Assembly (NCBI GenBank): GCA_950295325.1
Contig: OX485803.1
Span: forward strand, 68,215,554 to 68,279,553
Length of the DNA: 64,000 nucleotides
Direction of reading: 5' to 3'
Origin: Polytrichum commune
Lineage: Eukaryota; Streptophyta; Polytrichopsida; Polytrichales; Polytrichaceae
The notes beneath the pieces were generated by a model. That model was not told the origin of the DNA and ran no database searches. It saw nothing but the letters and a program-made list of their open reading frames with translations. The position numbers and the translations under genes were made by a program. Shown here piece by piece: positions 33,401 through 43,339 of the stretch (positions within the stretch are counted from its first letter, which is position 1; the number at the start of each line of letters is the position of its first letter).

Positions 33401-36400
33401 TAATGATCTGCTTTAATCATGAACCGATTTTTCTTACAATGCGAATTGAAACAACCCTAAATGTTTTTTCCTCATTAAAGTTATGCTCAAACTCAACATG
33501 AGTTTTGGTTGGGAGTTGGTTGTTTTCATATAACACATTCCATGTTTGGCAAGTTTCCGGTGCATGCTTGGAGGTAGTGTGGAGGTTTGAACGAAGAACA
33601 TTCTATATCGGTTCATACATTGAGGGTCAAACTCATTTTGGGATGCCAAGAGGTGCTAAAATGAGTTTAGCATTTATTTGAACCGAAATAGATTGCTCTT
33701 AGTTCAAATTCAAAGACTAAATCCGAGCATGCACCACAACTGGAAGAAATTTTATGCAAAACAACCAATGGGAAATCATAAGGGACCAATCTCGACGAAG
33801 GTCCCATTGAGTTAAAGGATAACTCTATTGCATGTCAGCTTTGCATACCAACCTAAACAGTGATAGCCCACGCCTCTTGCCTAATCATCTCACAGTTTTC
33901 CTACACCTGAAAACCCTCAAAAGAGGATAGAGAAAACACACAGGTATGCAGTCCAAAAGTGCAATAGTCTTTGAATCGGCACAAAACTGTGGATAGTGAA
34001 ACTTACGCTGTAGTAGCAGGAATGAGGGTCTGTTGTGGTTTCTTTTTGGAAACAGAAGCCTTTCCACTGTAGTAGAAACCTGTAAGATCAAGTGCATCTG
34101 CTGCGACACCCCCCAATACTGCCAGTACGTTGGCTGATTTACTGCCACTGGAATTGCCATAATGCCAAAATTAGAGGGTCATACTTGCACACATTGTGAT
34201 CTATCACCATCGAGGAGACGGTTTACCAATATTGGATTGGCATATATGTGAATGCATGGCATCAATACACAATATCAATAATGGTATCAAAGAACCTACC
34301 CAACTGGTAATAAAAATGTAATACTAGTCATATGTTGATACTTGGTGGGTATCCTCACAAGATGGGTGAATCTTTGCATACCCAAGTCATTACTTGGGTC
34401 AATACCAATCCTAGTACCCATTATTGATACTAGGGTAATTTGACCTAGGTATGAAGGTTTTTGTATGGCATAGACTTCAGAAAATATCAAGAACAAAAAC
34501 ATTCTCAAGATCCCGTGCCCTACTGGTATCAAAAATTTGCAAAATTGTCATATTATATACTGGAGTCCACAAGAGAGGAGCAACCATGTACAGACCTCTT
34601 GGCAAATTTGTGAAAATCCCAGTGTATAAATCTCAGTTGCCTTTGCTTTGGGTATATTTGATTCAAGTAGCCAACTGCATTTGTAAACTCCCGGCGCAAC
34701 ATCATTTCTCGAGGCCTTTTCTCCACTGTCTGCCAGTTGATTAGAGCCAAAACTCATTATTAAATGAAAAAGAGTGGCTCGAACTAATTATTGACATGAA
34801 AATGGATTCCTTGAAGTCTTCTTCTGCTACAAACTAGGAGTCACTCTTGTTAGGTCTCATGGTATATATTGACATAAGAAACCATTCAATGATTAACAAG
34901 ATACATCTCTGAACGAAATTTTCATCAAGGGATTTCATTGAGGGACAGGAAACACACAACAAGGAGTTATCACCTTGATAAGACTTAGAATGATGATAGG
35001 GTTTCCATATCTCTTTGTAAGATCCTCAAAGTGGAGCCTAGTTGCTTGATACACGGGATCAAACCTCTGCACTGTCAATTAACCAAACAATCCTCAACCC
35101 ATTATCCTTGAAACCTCTACCTGCTTAAAAATGACACTCCACTACAAATCTATGATATAGTATCATACTCAATTGATCAATCAAGTATCTATGATATCAT
35201 ACTCAATTGATCAATCGAGTATCTATGATATCATACTCAATTGATCAATCAAGTATCTATGACATCATTCTCAATTGATCTATTGAGTATGTATGATATA
35301 GTGTCATATCATAGATAGAATGACGCAGCACACAGACCCCGTACATTGGAGGTCCATTCTCAAAGCATCAGGGAGTAATTTATCCTGCATAAGGTAACTG
35401 GGCCTTAATCGGACACTTTTGTCTCTGCACCCACTCCTCATAGGATATGAAACACACTATTAGTGCGAGATAATGAGCACATCCAAATTGTGCCTGCAGC
35501 CACTTTCGTCATAATTTTCAGAGCTCATATGATATCTTATTCAATATCAAAGTGAAGATTCTCTTTCTTATTAACTGGTCACATAGATCTCCCCAATTAT
35601 GTTGCCTGTTGAGCCTAAGATGGTTTGGAGCATGGAGTCCAATCTCTTTCAAACACGTCTTTTTGGTGTCCGTTATTAGATTCACACCTAACCACACACC
35701 ACAAATAAGGGTGTCTGACTTTTTGGGGTGTTGGTTTATCACCGGTCTACCTTAATAGTAACTAGGCTGCTTATGCTATGTCCCAGACAGTAATTTTTGG
35801 AAGAAATCAAGGAGGTGAAACTTACAGATTATATCGGGCTTTGGACTGAGACGAGACACTTCCTGCGACCAAAATAGAGGAATGGAGCCTCGATGTTGCA
35901 CAACCGAACTTACTTGTGCTGTGCTTGGGTCAATTCCGGTTTCCTCATTCATAACTAGCTGCTCTGTCTCTACATCATTTGCAACTCGACCTTTATCATT
36001 CACCCCTCTTTTTAAGTACCTGCAGAGTTGGCATAGCATTCTTTAGCATGTGTAAAGACATTGTCCTTCTTTTCTAGCTTCAAGTATAAAGAATCATTTC
36101 ATCAAGAATCAATGTCCTTTGAGTACATGCAAGAATGTCAAGGAGCATAGTCAAGTGGCAAGCTCTCATTAGTCAACATGTCATTGTTGCCTATCTACAG
36201 ACACCAAGCCTTCTTCCTCTACCAAGATTTAATTGGAGAGATGCATCCCAAATGAATTTTTCTTAGGATATCCACATTATTCTAAGAATAATTGCATTTG
36301 CAACAGAACCTAAATAGGCTACTTAAGAATGTTACGAGAGTTTTTATTACATTTGGGACTTGTCATGGGACATAGTTACAAGAGATGCAGAGCTGGTCAA

Positions 36401-39400
36401 CTCAATGAACTGCAATGACATAATTTAGGAGTAATTTCACTAATTATCCATGTCATGTGTGGCAAGAAAAGGTCCCATTTATCAATTTCAGACCATCACA
36501 TCATCACAACCTCCCAAGCATTCACTATTATGCACAACCCACCTGGTACCAGCATAATGCCGAGACCGTCTCCCAATAAGTGTGACAACGAAGATACGCC
36601 CAAAAATGGAAAGCTTCACCTGAGCATCTCAGTAGAACTTTTGCTTAGCTTCTCATGTAGCCATGGGGTCAAGGGAGACCATGAGGTGATTTTTGATTGA
36701 AACACACTTTAGCTAGAATGTGCTTATATGACCACACTCTTGTTCAACAGCATTTCATCATAAGAGAGGCCAACCCATTTAGTAAAACCAACCCTACAAT
36801 CTCATCATAAACATAACTTGATCCTAGAATATTTAGAAACAGAGCAAGTCCCACAATTAATTAAATTGTTATGGCTGACAGGAATCTTGTTGCAGCTTAT
36901 TTTCTGCCAACTGAGTCCATGAAATGCTTAGACCCTATGGAAGGATTGCCAACCTTCTTCTTTTTCAGTATGCAGTACTCAAAAGGACTTTTGGTCAGGA
37001 GTTAGTTGTTGTGCATACAACACCTCCCATAATCAGTGAGTTTTTGGTGCATGCTCAGAGGTCGTGTGGAGGTTCGCACAAAGAACATCCTATATCAGTT
37101 CATTGAGGGTCAAACTCGTCTTAGCATGCCAAGAGGTGTTATAAAATGAATTTGGCCCTCAATGTACCAACATAGATTGCTCTTTATATACTACCTCAAA
37201 CCATGCACCACAAGTGAATAGAAATTACTGATTTTGTGTGCAAAACAACCAATGGGAAATCATAAAGGACCAACTCCCAATGGAAAGGCCCATCGGGTTG
37301 GAGGATAACTCTATTAAGCTACCGAGCTTTTAGTGGAAAAAGACAAGAATGTGGTATTTCAGCTACCTGTTCAAAAAACCCATGGACAAGAGCAACTGTC
37401 CACCGAGTATTCCCAAGACGCTGGCGAATGCCACTTGTGAGAAAAGCATTCCACACAAACATGTTCTCGTAAGGCATGCGCTCGTCATCCAAGGTCCCTA
37501 CATTAGTTTGCATGTTTAGCATTATTCGGTACGTGTAGCTAAAGAAGAAGTCCTTTGTGAGGTCCACACCTGCGAGCAGCTTCTTGTACCTGTTTTGGAA
37601 AAACCTCAGCATGCATACCACGGATGTGCAAACATAAAGAGGGCCAATATCCTCAATAAGAGTTTGAAATTTGATGAACATAGTGTTCTTAAGCATGTGT
37701 AAGGACACTCTCTTTCTATGCTAGCTTTTAGGATTTGATCATTTTTGTTGTTTGCCATGATTCTGAACTTGAATTTCAGAGTTAAATTTTTTCTTGGATC
37801 CACAAATGTCAGATGAGATTTTAACAACAATCTATGGAATTTTCTGATCTCCCATGTTGCTCCTGTCTTGCTGCTATGATTTCTCAAAGTCAAAATTGCC
37901 AGAGTCATAAAACGACCATGTAGCCCCCCCCCCAATAATGTTGACTATTGAGCCTAGAATGGTTAACACATTTTGAGCACATAGTCCAACCTAGACACAT
38001 GTCTTTTTGTTATCCAATCTGATACCCGCACACCACTCAAATATAGGTGACTGATTGAGAAAAGTAACTAAATTAGGCACGTTTACATTAGTGCACAACT
38101 CGATGTTGCCTATCTTTGGACAAAGCCTTCTACCATGATTCAATTAAAAAGGTGCCTCCCAAATAAATTCATCCTTAGGTTATCCGGATTACCTGAGAAT
38201 TATTCCATTTGCACTGGAACCTAAATTGGTTACTCAAGAACATTTTGATTTGTACGATGCTAGTACTAGCAAATTCAACTCAATTTCAACTCAATTTATT
38301 AAAACTTGAAGACTCCAGGGAAAGAAATGGGAAGGAAAGGAAGGAGAGTACCTGAGTTCAACTTTGGAATAGCTGGCTTCTGATTGCACAGTAGAATGTG
38401 GGACTGTGATAAGCTGGCTTTCTTCAATGCTGTAAATTGCATGCCCACATACAGTCCCAATCTGACGCCGACGGGTGACCACAATCATGTAGTAGGACTC
38501 CATAAACTTGATGAAACCTGTGACCATATGTGAGAAAAATCAATAGATGCACAAACTCCAGCCATTGCACATGATCACTACTAGAAATATTTTCAAGTTT
38601 TTAATCTAGTTGGCTCTTGTTGGGGGTTCATACAAATCGTCTCATATCCTGTATAAACAAACCTCCGGTCCTTTTAAAGGTAGCAAAGGAAGCATAGCAA
38701 ATACTTGCCCACAGTTAATCAAAGTCACAAACACTTTCAGCTCATACGACTGAGGAACCCTATAACTGGCACAGAAATAGAGTCCACCAAATTTGAACCA
38801 ATTAGAAAAGCACCAGAACCTTAAAAAGAATGAAAGGTGTAATATGCACATTACCAAGAATGGCAAATGCCTTGGTAATTAGATTGAGGCCACCGGTGGA
38901 CTTGTTTCCTTCGGCAACACGTTTCAACAGTTTGTTACATTCTGCTTCTGTATAAATTACAGGATCTTCCAACATGTTGAGCTCTGCAGCCTCAGAGCGG
39001 TCGATTTTCAGCACCTGCCAGTGCTGCTTTCTCTTGTCCCTTCCCACTATATAAATTTTCTGGTAAAAGAAAACCAGAACAGACTTTGAGTGGTCAGTCA
39101 GAGTGTGAGGTTCATCAGGACACGATGATCTCCATTCAAGTCAACCAAAGTTGCACTCTCAAGAATGTCAAACAAGGCAGATTGCTCATTTGACAGACAA
39201 AATGCTTGAGATTGGTATACCAAAATCCTTGTCAACAGGAGGAAAAATCTACTTGTCCCTGGAATGATATTTATGTTGTACCAGCTTTCAGAGTAACAAA
39301 CCAAAAGTGCACAGGCCAAAAGTACACCATGCCAGTTGCAAAAGGAATCTTAGATTTAGATGCTATGTCAACAAGCACAAAGAATGTTGATGTTGGAGAG

Positions 39401-40161
39401 CAAGTGGTGGGTTCCCCACGAGCCTCACTTTTTACGGTTGAATCTCCTGCAATGTCTAATTGCTCTGTTTTTGTTTGGACAGGAAGAAAAGAAATGCAAG
39501 ATGAATCAATCACTGGCCATCACCTGGATGCATCATCTTCGTCGAAAATTGGGCAAGAGGGGCACTAACCCATCATCATATGTACTGCTCAGAAAGACGA
39601 ACTTCAAGAGTTTCCTCATTCCTCACACATACCATCACTTTATCGTCAAACACTGCTCTCAAAGGAGAACAATGTGTGACGACACGACGACAACAAAGCA
39701 AGAACAAAGAATGTCGATGTCGGAGAGGAAGCGGTGAAGTTTGACACACGAGCCTCATTTTTGACGGTTAAGTCTCCTGCAATGGCTAACGCTTTGTTCC
39801 CGTTCGGAAAAGAAATTTACAAGTGCAAGATGAATCAATCACTGGCAAACATCACCTGGAAACATCATCTTTGTTTACCATTGGGCAAGAGCGACACATC
39901 AACATATCTACTGCTCCGCAAGGCAAACTACCAGGGTTTCCCCTTTCCTCACACATAACTTACAATCAATTCATCATCAAACATAACAATGCTCTCACAG
40001 GAGAACAATTCGGAGAAGGTAGAATAGCAAAAGAGAGGTCGAACCATACGTACCGCTCGTGTTTCGTAGATCATAAACTTTTCAAGAGAAGAGCTGTTTG
40101 GTTCCAAGTCTTGGTTGCTCTCTACCAACGGCTTCGGGCTCGTAATTGGAAGAGGAGCCAT
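27450..40161 (-). CDS. SAC-domain phosphoinositide phosphatase (plant SAC2-5 class), 17 exons
   Basis: Predicted tonoplast phosphatase acting on PI(3,5)P2. Exons, 5' to 3': 40161-40054, 39059-38855, 38517-38352, 37589-37367, 36619-36543, 36019-35826, 35071-34974, 34729-34596, 34141-34007, 33362-32915, 32127-32006, 31744-31634, 31511-31382, 31099-31014, 29798-29601, 28953-28848, 27707-27450. They sum to 2799 nt, 932 codons plus TGA, and every phase matches. The N-terminal Sac domain includes [36 protein letters not shown] and [21 protein letters not shown]. The catalytic CX5R lies in [12 protein letters not shown] (about 526-537, nucleophile about C529). [18 protein letters not shown] and KSPNWLYGQ mark the plant SAC2-5 C-terminal region, unlike SAC1/Fab1-complex or SAC6-8 types. 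Residues about 452-515 form an insert before the active site with LxLDL repeats. The exon 13 donor (CAG/GTCCCC) and exon 8 donor (AG/GTCTGT) are weak but protein continuity supports them. Exon 16/17 is the least certain junction. Confidence 0.9.
27808..27926 (+). repeat. 5S rRNA-derived sequence in the last SAC intron
   Basis: It aligns by eye along most of a plant 5S rRNA: CGGACCCTATGGAAACTTCG for the CGGATCCCATCAGAACTCCG region, GAGGTTAAGCC for GAAGTTAAGCG, then TAGTACTTAGATGGGTGACC against the internal control region TAGTACTAGGATGGGTGACC, and GTGCACCC near the end. It is too mutated to be a working 5S gene. It could be a 5S pseudogene or the head of a 5S-derived SINE whose body would run towards about 28120. 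Confidence 0.75.
32298..32790 (+). repeat. Three direct repeats (about 200-bp spacing) with GATA microsatellite cores
   Basis: Units at about 32298-32466, 32499-32651 and 32693-32790 each carry AAGAGGATAT(T/C), TGATTGTTCAG/TGATTATTCAG, a short (GATA)n run, TGGCTCTGTAGG/TAGCAAGCATGAATGAA and, in the first two, GGGTATTGTTCAACACATACCCAT. Located in the SAC intron between exons 10 and 11. Confidence 0.85.
32844..32868 (+). repeat. Short telomere-like AAACCCT run
   Basis: AAACCCTAAACCTTAAACCC followed by TAAAC: three units of the plant telomere repeat with one change, 47 nt downstream of the SAC exon 10 donor. Too short to indicate a telomere fusion; such telo-boxes are common in plant genes. Confidence 0.6.
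33520..33820 (+). mobile_element. SINE-like family R6, copy 2, in a SAC intron
   Basis: Matches copy 1 with GGTGCATGCTTGGAGGTAGT and GGAGGTTTGAACGAAGAACAT, then TGCCAAGAGGTGCTAAAATG and CAATGGGAAATCATAAG. Inserted antisense to the phosphatase between exons 9 and 10. Confidence 0.5.
34262..34570 (+). mobile_element. Dispersed repeat family R5, copy in a SAC intron
   Basis: Same family as 905-1235. Contains AATAATGGTATCAAAGAACC, CAAGTCATTACTTGGGTCAA and CCCTACTGGTATCAAAAATT. It ends within about 26 bp of SAC exon 8, so the intron there is mostly this element. Confidence 0.7.
35149..35316. repeat. Tandem array, 34-bp unit, four copies
   Basis: The unit ATCTATGATATCATACTC followed by AATTGATCAATCAAGT is repeated four times with a few changes. 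Each unit contains the self-complementary core TTGATCAA and is followed by a mirror-like TATGATATAGTGTCATATCATAGATAG. In the SAC intron between exons 6 and 7. Confidence 0.9.
35590..38250 (+). repeat. Duplicated blocks shared between SAC introns 4, 5 and 6
   Basis: Three pairs: 35590-35765 with 37930-38085 (AATTATGTTGCCTGTTGAGCC and AATAATGTTGACTATTGAGCC); 36040-36100 with 37685-37745 (AGCATGTGTAAAGACA and AGCATGTGTAAGGACA); and 36178-36335 with 38097-38250 (GTTGCCTATCT, AAGCCTTCT, GCA(C/T)CCCAAAT). A related piece lies at 61250-61400. Mixed order suggests separate small mobile elements as much as one segmental duplication. Confidence 0.55.
37005..37310 (+). mobile_element. SINE-like family R6, copy 3, in a SAC intron
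   Basis: TTGGTGCATGCTCAGAGGTCGTGTGGAGGTTCGCACAAAGAACAT, then TGCCAAGAGGTGTTAT and CAATGGGAAATCATAAAGGACC align with copies 1 and 2. Between exons 4 and 5, antisense to the gene. Confidence 0.5.
39375..40020. repeat. Tandem duplication (unit about 325 bp) in SAC intron 1
   Basis: Copies at about 39375-39685 and 39705-40020 share ACGAGCCTCA(C/T)TTTT(T/G)ACGGTT, TCTCCTGCAATG, TGCAAGATGAATCAATCACTGGC, CATCACCTGGA, CCTCACACATA and GGAGAACAAT. The second copy ends about 34 bp before exon 1. Reading frames in it are incidental. Confidence 0.85.
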
Positions 40162-41773
40162 GGTGTCTATTTCTATGAATACGAATAATACCTGCTAAAT
40201 CTCTCCCCACCTCAGAAACACATTCAAAGCTGAGCTAGATCCGCACTTCGCCAAAGCCCGCAAACATTCAGGCTCACCCTGCACATCTTAAACCCACTCC
40301 ACCGCATCATAAGTGCCTGAAATCGTCTACAATTCCTGTCCATAAAAAAGATGCGAGATCCTGGCGTGCTCTAAACTCCTAACCGAACTCCCGGCCCAAA
40401 GCTCCTTCCAATTTCATCGTCACACCATCCACCAACCTCCTTGGGCTTCTCCTTCGATAAGAAAAACTGAACCTCCAGACATATGCCAGAGGAATCTTAA
40501 CCTCTGCCACTCTGACGAGTACGATTTCCGTCGTTGAGCGAATGTTACAGTATCCTGTTCATTAAGTAACCCCGAATCATCATCATCATGAACTCCATTA
40601 TGTTGTAACATAAGCTTAAACCTCTCTCAAGGCAATTGGGACCCTCATCACCTTCTTGTCGAACTCTTGCCCATCCGCCATTATGATGTGCGGTTTAAAG
40701 AAGAATCTAAACTTTAAGCGGAGAGAATCACCTAAGGAAATGAAGGTCAAGTCAAATATTAAACTGGTCAATGTGCCACAAGGCGTAGTTTCATGATGTC
40801 CTTCGGAGGTAAGTCAATTATTAAACCTAAGTAAGCTTATACTTATGTTGCATTTAAACTCCATGTTAACTTAACCTATTTGTGGAGTCATTATACAGTA
40901 CATTTCAAAACGTAAATTGAGTTACATCGCCGTGACGTCGTCAAAGATTCCCGCATCGAGCCATATGATACCACCTGGATTGTAGCCAACCTTTGGTAGT
41001 AGGGAGAGAATAACTTAACAGCTTGTCACCACGAACATAAGAGGTGCATGTGTCGCGATTTTAAAACAAGAGCACACAAAGTGGAATGTCATGGCGGACT
41101 AAGTCAGTCTTCCACGAATGATGGCAGAATCTAGAGCTTTAGCGTATTGGTGCATAGTGCACACAAGACTGCCAAGAAATCAGAATCAACTGCTGCAGCT
41201 TCCATGTGTCATCTCCTCACCACCTCCTCATCCTACTTACTTACATTTCACAGAACTCGTATGTTTGTTGTCGTTGAATGGACACTTAACCCTCTCCAGA
41301 TGTTGATAATTCTTCCCATACTCGCTGTAATTGCGGCAGTAATCAGGTACCACCAGTTTAGACCGATGTAATGATGTTTGCTACCATTCATCAGAAAGTG
41401 GACTATAGGACACCATTTGACAGGTAGGAAGAAGAACTTCCGGATCTGCAGAGACAATTAAGTTATTACGGACGATGATGGTATGCTGCAAACATTGTGA
41501 CATGTTCTGCAACCACAATGTTCACATTGTAATGACCCACAAAGTAACAATAATCTCCAGATTTGCAGCTCCATCAATCTTAGTGGTAAATCGTAATGGC
41601 ACATTCCGCGAAGAGAATTTCGGAAGTGCCTAAACCCTAGGGGATTGATGACAGATCAAAACCTACGCTGCCACTTAAATGCTCCAGGTGTATATATAGG
41701 CTAAACTTTCGCACATGATAAATGATAAGATGTGGAGTCCTAGTCCTTCAAGATTTGAACTCCAATGCAATAA
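40162..41773. other. SAC upstream region and spacer
   Basis: Presumed promoter and leader of the phosphatase in the first several hundred bases. Short reading frames (for example 41118-41306) show no conserved motif. No other gene recognised. Confidence 0.4.
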
Positions 41774-42339
41774 GGGCCTGTTTACACCATGGACCGTGAA
41801 GTCGTCCCAAGGCCCTGTAAAATTTGTGATTGGTTGTTGAAGTCGTCCCGGGACCACTTCGGTTTATACCAAGGAAAAATGTTAGAGTGACCATGAAGTT
41901 CGAGGTCTTCAAAAGACATATTTTGAGGCCTACATTATCCACTGATATGGTCCAATAGGTTTTGTGGTGGGAGAAGCAAAAGAGGTGCTCTAATAGAAAA
42001 AGGCAGGGGCCCATGAAAGAGTAATGATGTTATAATGATTTTTTAATGAAATGCTTTTTGAGGAAGAGAAGATAAAGACAAGACAAGACAAGAGAATGGT
42101 CAAACTTGAATTTTTTAAACTGTCCTTTTTGAGCATGGATTAAAAAATCAGGGCATTCACTTTTGGTGCATGGTCGTTCCTCTTGGTCCACATTTGGTCT
42201 GCACCTAGTGAGGGGGCCCAAAGGTTTTGTAAATTGATTTTTTAGAAATTGGACCATGGAGGTTGGACCATCAAGTCGGACCATGGAAAATGGCCATCTT
42301 CCATGGTCCAATTTCATGGTCCATGGTGTAAACTGGCCC
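41774..42339. mobile_element. Tourist-like MITE with TAA target duplication
   Basis: Left end GGGCCTGTTTACACCATGGA and right end TCCATGGTGTAAACTGGCCC are inverted copies with one mismatch over 20 bp. Flanking TAA lies at 41771-41773 and 42340-42342. 566 bp, non-coding. A fragment of its interior (AGTTCGAGGTC...TATCCACTGA(T/C)ATGGT) recurs at 63605-63668. Confidence 0.9.
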
Positions 42340-42352
42340 TAAGATATATGTA

Positions 42353-42682
42353 TGTGGGTGTTATTTAGTTTGTTTTTCCATGTTCGCCAACTTCTCCCAA
42401 TGACATCTACATAATGGAATTGTGTTGTAATAGCAAGTTTGCAAAGAACACGAACAAAAAACATATTGTGAATTGATCTCCTTTATGATTGAGTTATGAT
42501 CATTAGAAGTGCATGTTTGAAGATTTTTTTACTAGATACATAGTGCCTGCCAATTGTATTGTGTTCACTATTGAGCTCGAAGTAATTGATAAATTTGAAG
42601 ACATAGTCGAATCTCTTATTAAAATGTGTCTTTATGGTGTTTGTTCTTTGATCCTCACCAAATCACTCACCAATCAAATATA
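42353..42682 (+). mobile_element. MITE family R2, copy abutting the Tourist element
   Basis: TGTGGGTGTTATTTAGTTTG through CTTTGATCCTCACCAAATCA matches the copies at 13184 and 20227. It begins 11 bp after the TAA of the preceding MITE. Its right end is lost. Confidence 0.65.
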
Positions 42683-42817
42683 AGTATGCACTAATTCCGC
42701 GTGTTTATTTGAATTATTTAGATAGTAAAGAACGATGGCATACATCAATGGCTTCGAGTACAAACATAAATCCTATTGTTTTATGAAACATCATTGAATT
42801 ATGTATTTATCTAGATT

Positions 42818-42848
<31 letters not shown>

Positions 42849-43198
42849 GGAATTGTTAAATTATTTGGAGTTGTATGCAAATAAAGTCTATTTATGATTT
42901 AATGCGATGCAGTTAAAAATCTATTAGAAATTCAATCAACTGAAGGTCCTTTTGATACATGACATCATATAATTCATGGCATTTAATATGTTCAACTCAT
43001 AGATTGGTAGCTAACGTATTAAAACCACCCTATGATAATATGACATCATTTATTGATTTGAAGATAATGTGAAAATCATTTTTCTTAAAATATGTGGATG
43101 AAGTAATAGGTCTAATAATGATATCATTGCAAATCATTCTTTTCAATATCTGAGAAATTTGTGGTTGCATAGTATTATTCAGATCCATAACATTGCTT

Positions 43199-43303
43199 CG
43201 TGGGACTGACAATATTTCATGAAATATTTCCCAATATTTCCCACATTTAGACTAAATGTGGGACATACCAGGGAATATTACGTGGAATATGGTCAGTCCC
43301 ACA
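43199..43303. mobile_element. Foldback element with about 50-bp arms and a 9-bp direct repeat
   Basis: GTGGGACTGAC at the left faces GTCAGTCCCAC at the right, and the arms meet at CCCACATTTAG/ACTAAATGTGGG with almost no loop. ATAACATTG occurs just outside on the left (four bases away) and directly on the right, consistent with a 9-bp target duplication as in Mutator-type insertions. A wider imperfect palindrome extends outwards (AGTATTATTCAGATCCATAACA facing TGTTATGGATATGAGTAAT). Confidence 0.75.
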
Positions 43304-43339
43304 TAACATTGTTATGGATATGAGTAATGCTATGTGGAA

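Noticed and set aside
35149-35316. CRISPR-like array
   Set aside because: Repeats are contiguous without unique spacers, inside a plant intron.
39098-39319. Extra SAC exon (minus strand frame between exons 1 and 2)
   Set aside because: Exon 1 and exon 2 join in phase and in register with the family without it; no homology in the frame.
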